A stretch of 6,664 nt of DNA from DASSWG01 sp041689995 (GTDB lineage: Bacteria; Bacteroidota; Bacteroidia; Flavobacteriales; Flavobacteriaceae), in NCBI GenBank assembly GCA_041689995.1, contig JBDNFD010000134.1, positions 1 through 6,664 of the forward strand, in the 5' to 3' direction. Below are positions 1-5,609 of the stretch, piece after piece. The notes under the pieces were generated by a model. The model did no database searches and had not been told where the DNA came from. It saw nothing but the letters and a program-made list of their open reading frames with translations. The stretch's first letter is position 1. Each line of letters starts with the position of its first letter. Both the position numbers and the translations under genes were made by a program.

Positions 1-2
1 GT

Positions 3-83
3 GGTTTATGGGCGTTGGTAGTGGTTTTAAGATCGTGGTATGTGGGAAGGAATTATGCCATTATTAATCGTATAAACAGATAA
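3..83 (+). CDS. Possible C-terminal tail of an upstream gene, cut by the window edge
   Basis: One plus-strand frame is open from the window edge to a TAA at 81-83. It encodes 26 residues: a hydrophobic run (Leu-Trp-Ala-Leu-Val-Val-Val-Leu) and then a basic, Arg/Asn-rich tail. That pattern would fit the end of an integral membrane protein with a cytoplasmic tail. The open stretch is too short to identify a family, and a second frame is also open to about base 65, so this may be non-coding. No function is proposed. Confidence 0.22.
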   Translation, partial: GLWALVVVLRSWYVGRNYAIINRINR

Positions 84-86
84 ATA

Positions 87-122
87 TTTGCCCATCAGGT
101 TAAGGAAACTTTAGTAAATTTG
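87..122 (+). promoter_or_regulatory. Weak candidate Bacteroidota promoter upstream of the aspartoacylase-like pseudogene
   Basis: TAAATTTG at 115-122 matches the -7 consensus TAnnTTTG. A TTTG at 87-90 could be the -33 box, but the 24-bp spacing is longer than usual. Transcription would begin near 128, giving a leader of about 95 nt that contains the heptamer tract. No better match lies closer to the start codon at 225. Confidence 0.25.
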
Positions 123-142
123 AATACCCAAATGAATTATAA

Positions 143-177
143 TTTTTAGTTTTTAGTTTTGAATTTTGAATTTTAAA
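143..177 (+). repeat. Five tandem 7-bp repeats (TTTTTAG x2, TTTTGAA x2, TTTTAAA)
   Basis: The 35 bases divide exactly into five 7-bp units: TTTTTAG twice, TTTTGAA twice, then TTTTAAA. The tract is non-coding and lies between the candidate promoter and the start codon at 225. TTTTGAA differs by one base from TTCTGAA, which is the reverse-strand phase of the AGAATTC heptamers found inside hemD. It may be a member of a dispersed heptamer family or a simple slippage tract. No regulatory role is visible. Confidence 0.6.
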
Positions 178-224
178 TGACGATCAATTAAATCCTATAC
201 CAAACCTTCGTAAACCTTTGGAAG

Positions 225-1129
225 ATGAAAACAAAACGCATCATCGGCGAATATCACGGAAAAGAGCAAGGTCCAATGGTTTTTATTACTGCTGGAGTTC
301 ACGGAAATGAACCCAGTGGTGTTCTGGCGCTCCAACGGGTTATTGCCGAACTGGAAGAATCTGGCCCAACCATGAAAGGTTCTTTGATCGGGATTGCCGG
401 AAATATGGCGGCCTTAAACAAAGATATTCGATTTATTGACGAAGACCTGAACCGAACCTGGACAAAAGAAAAGCTCGCAGCCATTGAAAATTTAACGCAG
501 GAAGAAAAAGAAATGAACGATACTCTCAAGGTAATACGAGCAAATAGCACAAAAAATCCAAAACGTTATTTTTTGGATTGCCACAGCACCTCTTCAGAAA
601 GTTCGCCCTATATTTCGGCAAGATGTGGGCGCAAATAATGCTTGGGCGCACCGATTCCCGCTCTATATTGTCAAGGGTTTCAGCGACATCGTCAACGGTT
701 CCATCGATAAATATTTCAGCCAATTGGGAATGACCGGATTCACTTTTGAAGCCGGGCAACATGGTGCCAAAACCACCTCGAAATACCATGAAGCCTTGAT
801 TTGGCTAATGTTGAAAAGAAGCCAATGGATTGGATATGGAGCGCCTTTCACATCGGCCAGAAGGAATTCATCTTTTTGAACAAAACAAATCCATCGGGAA
901 AAAAACATTTCAAATCATTTACAGGCATGGACTTTCAAAAGAGGATACTTTTGAGATGGAGCCGGGTTTTCAAAATTTTAAAAAAAATTATATCGGAGAG
1001 CTATTGGCGCATCAGAACGGAAAGGAAATTCGCAGCATTTGGGACGGGCACATTTTCATGCCGCTTTACCAAGCGCAAGGCAATGATGGATTTTTCGTGG
1101 TAAAAGAAGAATTTGCCGTATCAAAATAA
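225..1129 (+). pseudogene. Succinylglutamate desuccinylase/aspartoacylase-family zinc hydrolase, broken by two frameshifts
   Basis: Intact members of this M14-like family are cytoplasmic zinc enzymes that hydrolyse N-acyl amino acids. Three frames must be joined to recover the protein. The first part (225 to about 617) has the zinc ligands His-Gly-Asn-Glu (H26, E29), an Asp-Leu-Asn-Arg-Thr substrate motif, and Asp-Cys-His-Ser near residue 118 with the third zinc ligand. Near 618 the frame shifts (one base gained or two lost), and homology continues with Gln-Asp-Val-Gly-Ala-Asn-Asn through the likely catalytic Glu at 748-750 (Phe-Glu-Ala-Gly-Gln-His). A second shift, an extra A in the AAAA run at 814-817, moves the frame into the C-terminal beta domain, which ends at TAA 1127-1129. 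The repaired product would be about 300 aa, a normal family length, with all active-site residues kept, so inactivation looks recent. Sequencing error cannot be excluded, but the hem genes nearby are intact. The exact substrate is unknown. Confidence 0.85.
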
Positions 1130-1169
1130 TGACCAGAAGATATTGAAAATCAAAAGTCGAAAAAACACA

Positions 1170-1203
1170 CTTGCACGAATTGAATTGAAAATCACTATCT
1201 TCG
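1170..1203 (+). promoter_or_regulatory. Likely promoter of the small lipoprotein gene
   Basis: TATCTTCG at 1196-1203 is one base off the Bacteroidota -7 consensus TAnnTTTG. CTTG at 1170-1173 lies 22 bp upstream as a -33 box. Transcription would start near 1209, leaving about 19 nt of A-rich leader (AAAAAAGAAAAG) before the ATG at 1228. This gives the gene a promoter separate from the pseudogene upstream. Confidence 0.5.
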
Positions 1204-1227
1204 CCCACTAACGCAAAAAAGAAAAGC

Positions 1228-1542
1228 ATGAAATTCAGGACATTAAAGCCATTTTTATTCTTTGCCGCAGTTACCATAATTGGCCTTGCCTGCAAGGAAG
1301 CCCCTTCGCAAATAGAAACGCCGCTTGAGCAGAAAAGCAATCCGGTCAGCACAGAAGAAATAGCAACCGAAAAAGTGATATTGAACCCGGCGCATGGAGA
1401 ACCAGCTCACCGCTGCGATATTGCCGTGGGCCAACCGCTGAACAGCAAACCGGCAAAAGAGGACTTGAGCAATATAAACCCAGCGCATGGCCAACCCGGT
1501 CACCGTTGCGATGTGCCTGTGGGAGCACCTCTACCAATATAA
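1228..1542 (+). CDS. Small predicted lipoprotein with a duplicated NPAHGxPxHRCD motif
   Basis: The 104-residue product starts with a lipoprotein-type signal peptide: basic Lys-Phe-Arg, a hydrophobic core at about 8-19, then Gly-Leu-Ala-Cys with the lipidated Cys at 22. Gly at -3 is unusual for a lipobox. Lys-Glu after the Cys resembles the Bacteroidota export signal for surface lipoproteins. A low-complexity spacer (23-50) rich in Glu, Pro, Ser and Thr leads to two 20-residue repeats at 53-72 and 84-103, 31 residues apart. Both read Asn-Pro-Ala-His-Gly-[EQ]-Pro-x-His-Arg-Cys-Asp-[IV]-x-Val-Gly-x-Pro-Leu. Each repeat therefore holds two His, one Cys and one Asp, suggesting metal or haem binding, but no function is known to me. 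I recall the motif in other short flavobacterial proteins; this was not checked. The gene is monocistronic, with its own promoter and terminator. Confidence 0.88.
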   Translation: MKFRTLKPFLFFAAVTIIGLACKEAPSQIETPLEQKSNPVSTEEIATEKVILNPAHGEPAHRCDIAVGQPLNSKPAKEDLSNINPAHGQPGHRCDVPVGAPLPI

Positions 1543-1565
1543 AAACCGCGTTGTAACAATTTTCG

Positions 1566-1603
1566 ACTGTTCATCACCCATCTTGGTTTTGAACAGTTTT
1601 TTT
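1566..1603 (+). terminator. Intrinsic terminator of the lipoprotein gene
   Basis: A perfect 8-bp stem, ACTGTTCA at 1566-1573 and TGAACAGT at 1590-1597, encloses a 16-nt loop. It runs directly into seven T residues (1597-1603). It lies 24 bases after the lipoprotein stop codon. On the minus strand the stem is not followed by T residues, so it serves the plus-strand gene and not the convergent AraC gene. Confidence 0.8.
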
Positions 1604-1640
1604 GTGCAAAATTTTCAAACATGAAGTCCCGAGCTCGCGT

Positions 1641-2543
1641 TTAACTGGAGATTAAATTAACGGATTGAAGGTATTTTTTGGGAGTGGTTCCAAACTTTTT
1701 CTTGAAAGCGGCAATAAAATGACTGGCCGTACTATAGCCGACTTTTAGCCCAATTTCATTGACATTGTGCTGTCCACGTTCGAGCAATTTCCGGGCACAT
1801 TCAAGTTTATAATCGATCAAAAACCCGAAAACCGTATCTCCATAAATTTCTTTAAATCCTGCCTTTAATTTTTTCAAACTAAGACCAATTTCTTCAGAAA
1901 GTTCTTGTAAAGTGGGCGGTTCGGCCATTCGTTGAACTAGAATATCCTTCGCTTTTCGAATTTTTTGCACATTGTTTTCATCCACAAGAAATGGACATTG
2001 ATCGAAATCGGCGGTTTCCGGACGGTTGAAATACAATCCGACAAGTTCGTAGGCCTTGCCTTTCAAATAAATCTTTTTCACTGAAGGATGCAAATTGAAA
2101 TTCAATATTTGGCTTAAAACTACCGCCATGGAAGGACTGATATTAGCTTCAGCATAATATTTTTTATCGCGGTTGTCCTTCTTCAAAAAATCGATGTAAC
2201 CAGCTTCTTCAGAAAATAAGGCGTGAAATTTTTTAATGGAAATCAAAATGGAAACCAACCAAGAACCTGTCGCCACTTCGACGTTTAAAGGAAGTTCCTG
2301 CTTCGGATTATACAATAACAATGATTTTTCTTCCTCAAGATCCAACTTATAATTTCCTTCATTGAAATTAAACCGGCAACCCCCCTTGATGCAGAAATAA
2401 AATTGGATAAAATTATGTTCTATTTCGCGCGCAATTACTTGTAAATCAGTAGTTTTATTCTCAAAAGTCATAATCATAAAATGATCCTCGATCTCCATGA
2501 GTTTAAAGGAACTTTCAGCGTTATTTTGTTGGTTTGATTTCAT
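1641..2543 (-). CDS. AraC-family (PchR-like) transcriptional regulator divergent from hemA
   Basis: This is a cytoplasmic DNA-binding regulator. The C-terminal ~100 residues form the two-helix-turn-helix AraC domain: one HTH in the Pro-Pro-Thr-Leu-Gln-Glu-Leu-Ser region and a second in the Val-Gly-Tyr-Ser-Thr-Ala-Ser-His-Phe region, followed by the typical Phe-Gly-Thr-Thr-Pro-Lys-Lys-Tyr signature. The first ~180 residues look like a cupin-type sensor as in PchR-like regulators, whose known members respond to iron-siderophore. A Cys-Pro pair lies in the linker just before the DNA-binding domain. I chose the ATG at 2543 (300 aa). An in-frame ATG 10 codons upstream (2573) would give 310 aa, but it sits inside a 17-bp palindrome that looks like an operator, and those ten residues look unlike protein. 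Because it is divergent from hemA-hemC-hemD, control of haem synthesis in response to iron or haem is the most likely role (inference). No terminator is visible after the stop codon. Confidence 0.92.
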   Translation of the reverse strand: MKSNQQNNAESSFKLMEIEDHFMIMTFENKTTDLQVIAREIEHNFIQFYFCIKGGCRFNFNEGNYKLDLEEEKSLLLYNPKQELPLNVEVATGSWLVSILISIKKFHALFSEEAGYIDFLKKDNRDKKYYAEANISPSMAVVLSQILNFNLHPSVKKIYLKGKAYELVGLYFNRPETADFDQCPFLVDENNVQKIRKAKDILVQRMAEPPTLQELSEEIGLSLKKLKAGFKEIYGDTVFGFLIDYKLECARKLLERGQHNVNEIGLKVGYSTASHFIAAFKKKFGTTPKKYLQSVNLISS

Positions 2544-2562
2544 TTTATAGTTGATTTCTTTA

Positions 2563-2579
2563 TTTAGAATCATTCTAAA
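2563..2579 (-). promoter_or_regulatory. 17-bp perfect inverted repeat in the leader of the AraC gene, operator candidate
   Basis: TTTAGAAT-C-ATTCTAAA is a perfect 8-1-8 inverted repeat. It extends imperfectly on both sides to TTA...TAA, with one extra A on the right. It lies 19-35 bp upstream of the preferred AraC start codon and about 25 bp downstream of the predicted start of transcription, so a bound protein would repress. The inner 7-1-7 core (TTAGAAT-n-ATTCTAA) resembles Fur/DtxR-type iron boxes in size and symmetry but is not an exact match to the classical Fur box. Confidence 0.6.
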
Positions 2580-2609
2580 ATAAGTTTGCGGTAAAGCCTA
2601 TCAGCACTG

Positions 2610-2640
2610 CAAAAGTACGCACAATCAGGTAAAAAGCAAG
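2610..2640 (-). promoter_or_regulatory. Promoter of the AraC-family regulator
   Basis: Read on the minus strand, TACTTTTG (complement of 2610-2617) is an exact match to the -7 consensus TAnnTTTG. CTTG (complement of 2637-2640) is the -33 box, 19 bp upstream, which is the preferred spacing. Transcription would begin near 2604 and run through the 17-bp palindrome before the start at 2543. Confidence 0.65.
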
Positions 2641-2687
2641 TCCTGAAAAGCCAAATTTCCGTTAACGACATTAATAGTACTTCCAGC

Positions 2688-2720
2688 GTTGTTTTTAATG
2701 AAAGAAGTAGTCTAATTTTG
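2688..2720 (+). promoter_or_regulatory. Promoter of the hemA-hemC-hemD operon
   Basis: TAATTTTG at 2713-2720 matches TAnnTTTG exactly, and GTTG at 2688-2691 lies 21 bp upstream as the -33 box. Transcription would start near 2726, giving a leader of only about 17 nt. This promoter and the AraC promoter are back to back within about 110 bp, so a single regulator bound between them could affect both. Confidence 0.65.
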
Positions 2721-2722
2721 TA

Positions 2723-2735
2723 TTTCAAATTGAAA
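2723..2735 (+). promoter_or_regulatory. 13-bp palindrome between the hemA promoter and start codon
   Basis: TTTCAA-A-TTGAAA is a perfect 6-1-6 inverted repeat placed exactly over the predicted transcription start, 7 bp before the hemA ATG. It could be an operator or a leader hairpin covering the ribosome-binding region. The arms are short and AT-rich, so chance is possible. Confidence 0.35.
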
Positions 2736-2742
2736 ACTTTCG

Positions 2743-3999
2743 ATGGAAGAATATCACATCTCGAAATATAGTTCCTTTTATGTAATTGGGCTGAGCTACC
2801 AAAAAGCCGATGCGCAAATCAGGGGACGCTTCAGTTTGGACAAAGAAAGCAAAAGAAGTTTGGTAGAGGCAGCCAAAGCAGAAGGAATCGATGCGATTTT
2901 GGTGACTTCCACCTGCAACCGTACCGAAATCTATGGTTTCGCACAAAGTCGTCAACAACTTGCAGATTTGCTTTGCCAACATACAGAAGGCACCTTGAAA
3001 GAGTTCGAAAAAGTTGCCTATCACTTCGAAAACCAAGCCGCCATTTCGCATATTTTCCGGGTGGGAACAGGCCTCGACAGCCAAATTTTGGGTGATTTTG
3101 AAATTATTGGACAGTTGAAATCTGGGTTTATGCTTTCCAAAAGCCTGGGAATGACCAATTATTTTTTCGAGCGGTTGCTCAATCAAGTCATTCAAGCTAG
3201 CAAACGCATCAAAAACGAAACGGAACTTTCCACAGGAGCGACTTCAGTTTCCTTTGCCTCCGTACAATATATCTTGAACAACGTCGCAAATATTTCCGAA
3301 AAGAATATTTTACTTTTTGGAACTGGAAAAATTGGACGGAACACATGTGAAAACTTGGTGAAACACACCCGAAATCACCAAATCACCCTTATCAACCGCA
3401 CAAAAGACAAAGCCGAAAAAATTGCTGGAAAATTCCATTTGAAGGTAAGGGATTATGCCGACCTTCAAGCGGAAATCCGAAAGGCCGATGTGCTAATCGT
3501 CGCGACCGGTGCGCACAACCCCACCATTTCAAAAGAACTGATTTATTCTGAAAAAGAACTATTGATTTTGGATCTTTCCATTCCAAAAAATGTGGCAGAA
3601 GATGTTGCGGAATTGGAAAACGTCAATCTCGTTCATTTGGATTATCTTTCTAAAATGACCGATGTTACTTTAGAAAAACGCAAAAAACATATTCCCCAAG
3701 CCCAAGCCATTATTACAGAAGTTGAAGCCGATTTTATAGAATGGTTAGAAACCCGCAAATTTGCCCCAACGATTCAGGCACTGAAGAGCAAATTGAAAAT
3801 CATGAATTCGGATGAAATTGATTTTCAGCGAAGAAAAATCGTGAATTTCAACGAAGAACAAGCCGAAATCGTCAGTGATCGGATCATTCAGAAAATAATG
3901 AACCGTTTTGCAGATCATCTGAGACATGCCAATGGCAGCACTTCCGAAAGTTTGGCGCTCATTCAAAAAGTGTTTCATTTGGAAAATTCGGAAGAATGA
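2743..3999 (+). CDS. hemA: Glutamyl-tRNA reductase
   Basis: This enzyme reduces the glutamate on glutamyl-tRNA(Glu) to glutamate-1-semialdehyde with NADPH, the first committed and usually controlled step of tetrapyrrole synthesis by the C5 route. At 418 residues it has normal family length. The N-terminal catalytic domain (about 1-165) holds the nucleophile Cys58 in Ser-Thr-Cys-Asn-Arg-Thr-Glu and the conserved His103 before Gly-Leu-Asp-Ser-Gln-Ile-Leu-Gly. The NADPH-binding Rossmann domain begins near 187 with the glycine-rich Gly-Thr-Gly-Lys-Ile-Gly at 193-198. A helical dimerisation domain follows from about 320. The ATG at 2743 is chosen because it comes directly after the promoter and because the start Met-Glu-Glu-Tyr-His-Ile-Ser fits what I recall of flavobacterial relatives. 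It is the first gene of the operon, and its stop overlaps the hemC start (ATGA), implying translational coupling. Confidence 0.97.
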   Translation: MEEYHISKYSSFYVIGLSYQKADAQIRGRFSLDKESKRSLVEAAKAEGIDAILVTSTCNRTEIYGFAQSRQQLADLLCQHTEGTLKEFEKVAYHFENQAAISHIFRVGTGLDSQILGDFEIIGQLKSGFMLSKSLGMTNYFFERLLNQVIQASKRIKNETELSTGATSVSFASVQYILNNVANISEKNILLFGTGKIGRNTCENLVKHTRNHQITLINRTKDKAEKIAGKFHLKVRDYADLQAEIRKADVLIVATGAHNPTISKELIYSEKELLILDLSIPKNVAEDVAELENVNLVHLDYLSKMTDVTLEKRKKHIPQAQAIITEVEADFIEWLETRKFAPTIQALKSKLKIMNSDEIDFQRRKIVNFNEEQAEIVSDRIIQKIMNRFADHLRHANGSTSESLALIQKVFHLENSEE

Positions 4000-4928
4000 G
4001 CAAAATCATCCGAATCGGCACCCGCGAGAGCGAATTGGCTCTTTGGCAGGCGAAAACCGTGCAAAAAGCATTGGAAAATTTGGGCCACCAAACGGAATTA
4101 GTGCCCATAAAATCCCTTGGCGATATTCAGTTGGACAAACCTTTGTATGACATGGGAATCACAGGGATTTTCACTAAAACGCTTGATATTACTCTGTTAT
4201 CAGGAGAAATTGATATTGCCGTACATTCCATGAAAGACGTGCCAACAAAAATGGCCCATGGAATTGTGGAGGCTGCAGTTTTAAAACGGGAAAATCCTAT
4301 CGATCTGTTACTACATAAAGGATTGAATTTTCTTAAATCTGACCAAAAAGAAAGCGAAAAAGTGGTGATTGCCACGGGAAGCCTTCGGAGAAAAGCACAA
4401 TGGTTGGCCAAATATCCCTCACATAAAGTCGTCAATTTACGCGGAAATGTAAATACCCGAATGCGCAAATTACAGGAAAACGACTGGCAAGGAGCTATTT
4501 TTGCCGCGGCGGGTTTGGAACGCATCGGTTTGCGCCCCCAAAATGCCGTCGAACTGACTTGGATGATTCCCGCTCCCGCTCAAGGAGCGATGTTGGTAGT
4601 GACCAAAGAAAATGACGATTTTTCTCAAAAAGCATTGGCTTCGCTCAACCATGAAAATTCGGCGATTTGCACCCATATTGAACGGGAATTCTTGAAAACC
4701 TTGGAAGGCGGTTGTACCGCACCCATTGGGGCTTTGGCACAAATCGAAAACGAAACAGTTCATTTTAAAGGTGGTTTGTTCGATTTGGATGGAACGGAGG
4801 AATTTATTGAAGAAACCTCCTTCCCTATTTTCAATTATAAAAAAATGGGCGAAATAACCGCAAATTCCATTTTATCTCGCGGTGGAAATGAATTGATGCT
4901 AAAAATCAAGCAACAGCTTGCAAAATAA
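3996..4928 (+). CDS. hemC: Hydroxymethylbilane synthase (porphobilinogen deaminase)
   Basis: This cytoplasmic enzyme joins four porphobilinogen units head to tail into hydroxymethylbilane, using a covalently bound dipyrromethane cofactor. The 310-residue product has the standard length. Visible signatures are Gly-Thr-Arg-Glu-Ser-Glu-Leu-Ala at 8-15, Val-His-Ser-Met-Lys-Asp-Val-Pro-Thr with the catalytic Asp81, Gly-Ser-Leu-Arg-Arg at 128-132, Leu-Arg-Gly-Asn-Val-Asn-Thr-Arg near 148-155, and the cofactor-attaching Cys240 in Glu-Gly-Gly-Cys-Thr-Ala-Pro-Ile-Gly. All catalytic and cofactor-binding residues I can identify are intact. The ATG at 3996 overlaps the TGA of hemA by four bases, which fixes the start and suggests coupled translation. 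The product feeds directly into the next gene, hemD. Confidence 0.97.
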   Translation: MSKIIRIGTRESELALWQAKTVQKALENLGHQTELVPIKSLGDIQLDKPLYDMGITGIFTKTLDITLLSGEIDIAVHSMKDVPTKMAHGIVEAAVLKRENPIDLLLHKGLNFLKSDQKESEKVVIATGSLRRKAQWLAKYPSHKVVNLRGNVNTRMRKLQENDWQGAIFAAAGLERIGLRPQNAVELTWMIPAPAQGAMLVVTKENDDFSQKALASLNHENSAICTHIEREFLKTLEGGCTAPIGALAQIENETVHFKGGLFDLDGTEEFIEETSFPIFNYKKMGEITANSILSRGGNELMLKIKQQLAK

Positions 4929-4936
4929 TTATTTTG
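4921..4936 (+). promoter_or_regulatory. 16-bp perfect AT-rich palindrome at the hemC-hemD junction
   Basis: CAAAATAATTATTTTG is a perfect palindrome without a spacer. It covers the hemC stop codon and ends one base before the hemD ATG at 4938. As RNA it could form only a strained hairpin with no proper loop. It could be a DNA-binding site or chance in AT-rich sequence. Confidence 0.25.
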
Positions 4937-4937
4937 A

Positions 4938-5609
4938 ATGCCAACCTTGCTCTCCACTAAAATCCTTAATTCCGCACAGCAACAATCTTTGTTGAATGCC
5001 GGATTCAAATTAAGCCAATATGATGCCATCCAGATTATTCCTGTCGATTTTGAAATGCCCGAAAAAATAGAAAACGTGATTTTCACCAGTCAAAATGCGG
5101 TCAAAAGAATTCAGAATTCAGAATTCAGAACCCGCCTATCAGACGGGAAGGTTCAGAATTGCTTTTGTGTCGGAAAAAAAACCAAAGCCCTTTTGGAAAC
5201 AAAAGGAGGAAAAATAATCGGTTGGGCAGAATATGGCAAAGATTTGGCGCATTTGATAATCGATACATTTAGAAATGAAAAGTTCGTGTTTTTTTGTGGA
5301 AATCTTCGTCGGGAAGAACTTCCGATCCTATTAAAAAAAAACAAGGTCGATTTTAAAGAAATTTGCATCTATAAAACTGAATTGAACCCCAAAAAATTTC
5401 AACAAGATTTTGACGGAGTTTTATTTTATAGTCCCAGTGGAGTTGAAAGTTTTTGCCAACAAAACAACTTAGAAAACAGTATTGCATTTTGCATCGGAAC
5501 CACTACAGCGGCGGAAGCGGAGAAACACACCAATAAGATTGTGATCGCAGAGGAACCGACTGTGGAAAGTGTGATTCGAAGTTGCTGCAAGGTTTCAAAA
5601 ACCCTGTAG
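4938..5609 (+). CDS. hemD: Uroporphyrinogen-III synthase, remodelled by repeats
   Basis: This enzyme cyclises hydroxymethylbilane with inversion of ring D, giving uroporphyrinogen III, the precursor of haem and sirohaem. The 223-residue product shows the two-lobed HemD pattern: Phe-Thr-Ser-Gln-Asn-Ala-Val at 49-55, Cys-Val-Gly-Lys-Lys-Thr near 77-82, Tyr-Ser-Pro-Ser-Gly-Val-Glu-Ser-Phe at 164-172, and Ile-Gly-Thr-Thr-Thr-Ala-Ala-Glu-Ala from 186. HemD proteins vary greatly, so context (directly after hemA-hemC) supports the call. Two oddities stand out. Residues about 58-74 are encoded by three AGAATTC heptamers plus a GC-rich hairpin, apparently an in-frame insertion in a surface loop. The last eight residues (216-223) and the TAG stop are encoded by the first REP-like hairpin downstream, so the native C-terminus has been replaced. 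The known core motifs survive, so it is probably functional; haem auxotrophy would otherwise be expected. Confidence 0.92.
   Translation: MPTLLSTKILNSAQQQSLLNAGFKLSQYDAIQIIPVDFEMPEKIENVIFTSQNAVKRIQNSEFRTRLSDGKVQNCFCVGKKTKALLETKGGKIIGWAEYGKDLAHLIIDTFRNEKFVFFCGNLRREELPILLKKNKVDFKEICIYKTELNPKKFQQDFDGVLFYSPSGVESFCQQNNLENSIAFCIGTTTAAEAEKHTNKIVIAEEPTVESVIRSCCKVSKTL
5106..5160 (+). repeat. Heptamer tract plus small hairpin inserted in frame within hemD
   Basis: AGAATTC occurs three times in tandem (5106-5126), followed by a related AGAACCC. A hairpin follows: CCCGCC at 5131-5136 pairs with GACGGG at 5142-5147 (one mismatch) around the loop TATCA. The hairpin is bracketed by direct repeats TTCAGAA at 5124-5130 and 5152-5158. 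The whole keeps the hemD frame open and encodes about 17 polar residues. GC-rich hairpins of this type look more like intergenic repeats than protein-coding sequence. Confidence 0.65.

Noticed and set aside
801..1103. Plus-strand 100-residue frame overlapping the pseudogene
   Set aside because: Its translation shows no family resemblance, while the neighbouring frame continues the aspartoacylase homology to 1129. It is a shadow frame.
1621..1640. Terminator for the AraC gene around CGAGCTCG
   Set aside because: The short palindrome after the stop codon is not followed by a T-tract on the minus strand and has no loop, so it cannot be called an intrinsic terminator.
2563..2579. Classical Fur box
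   Set aside because: The 7-1-7 core differs from TGATAATnATTATCA in two positions per arm, so I call it only an iron-box-like palindrome and not a Fur site.
2725..3195. 156-residue minus-strand frame opposite the start of hemA
   Set aside because: It lies entirely opposite a clear hemA, has no recognisable motif and no promoter. Long antisense frames are expected opposite a conserved gene.
4127..4763. Two minus-strand frames opposite hemC
   Set aside because: They mirror the codon structure of hemC, lack start signals and resemble no known protein.
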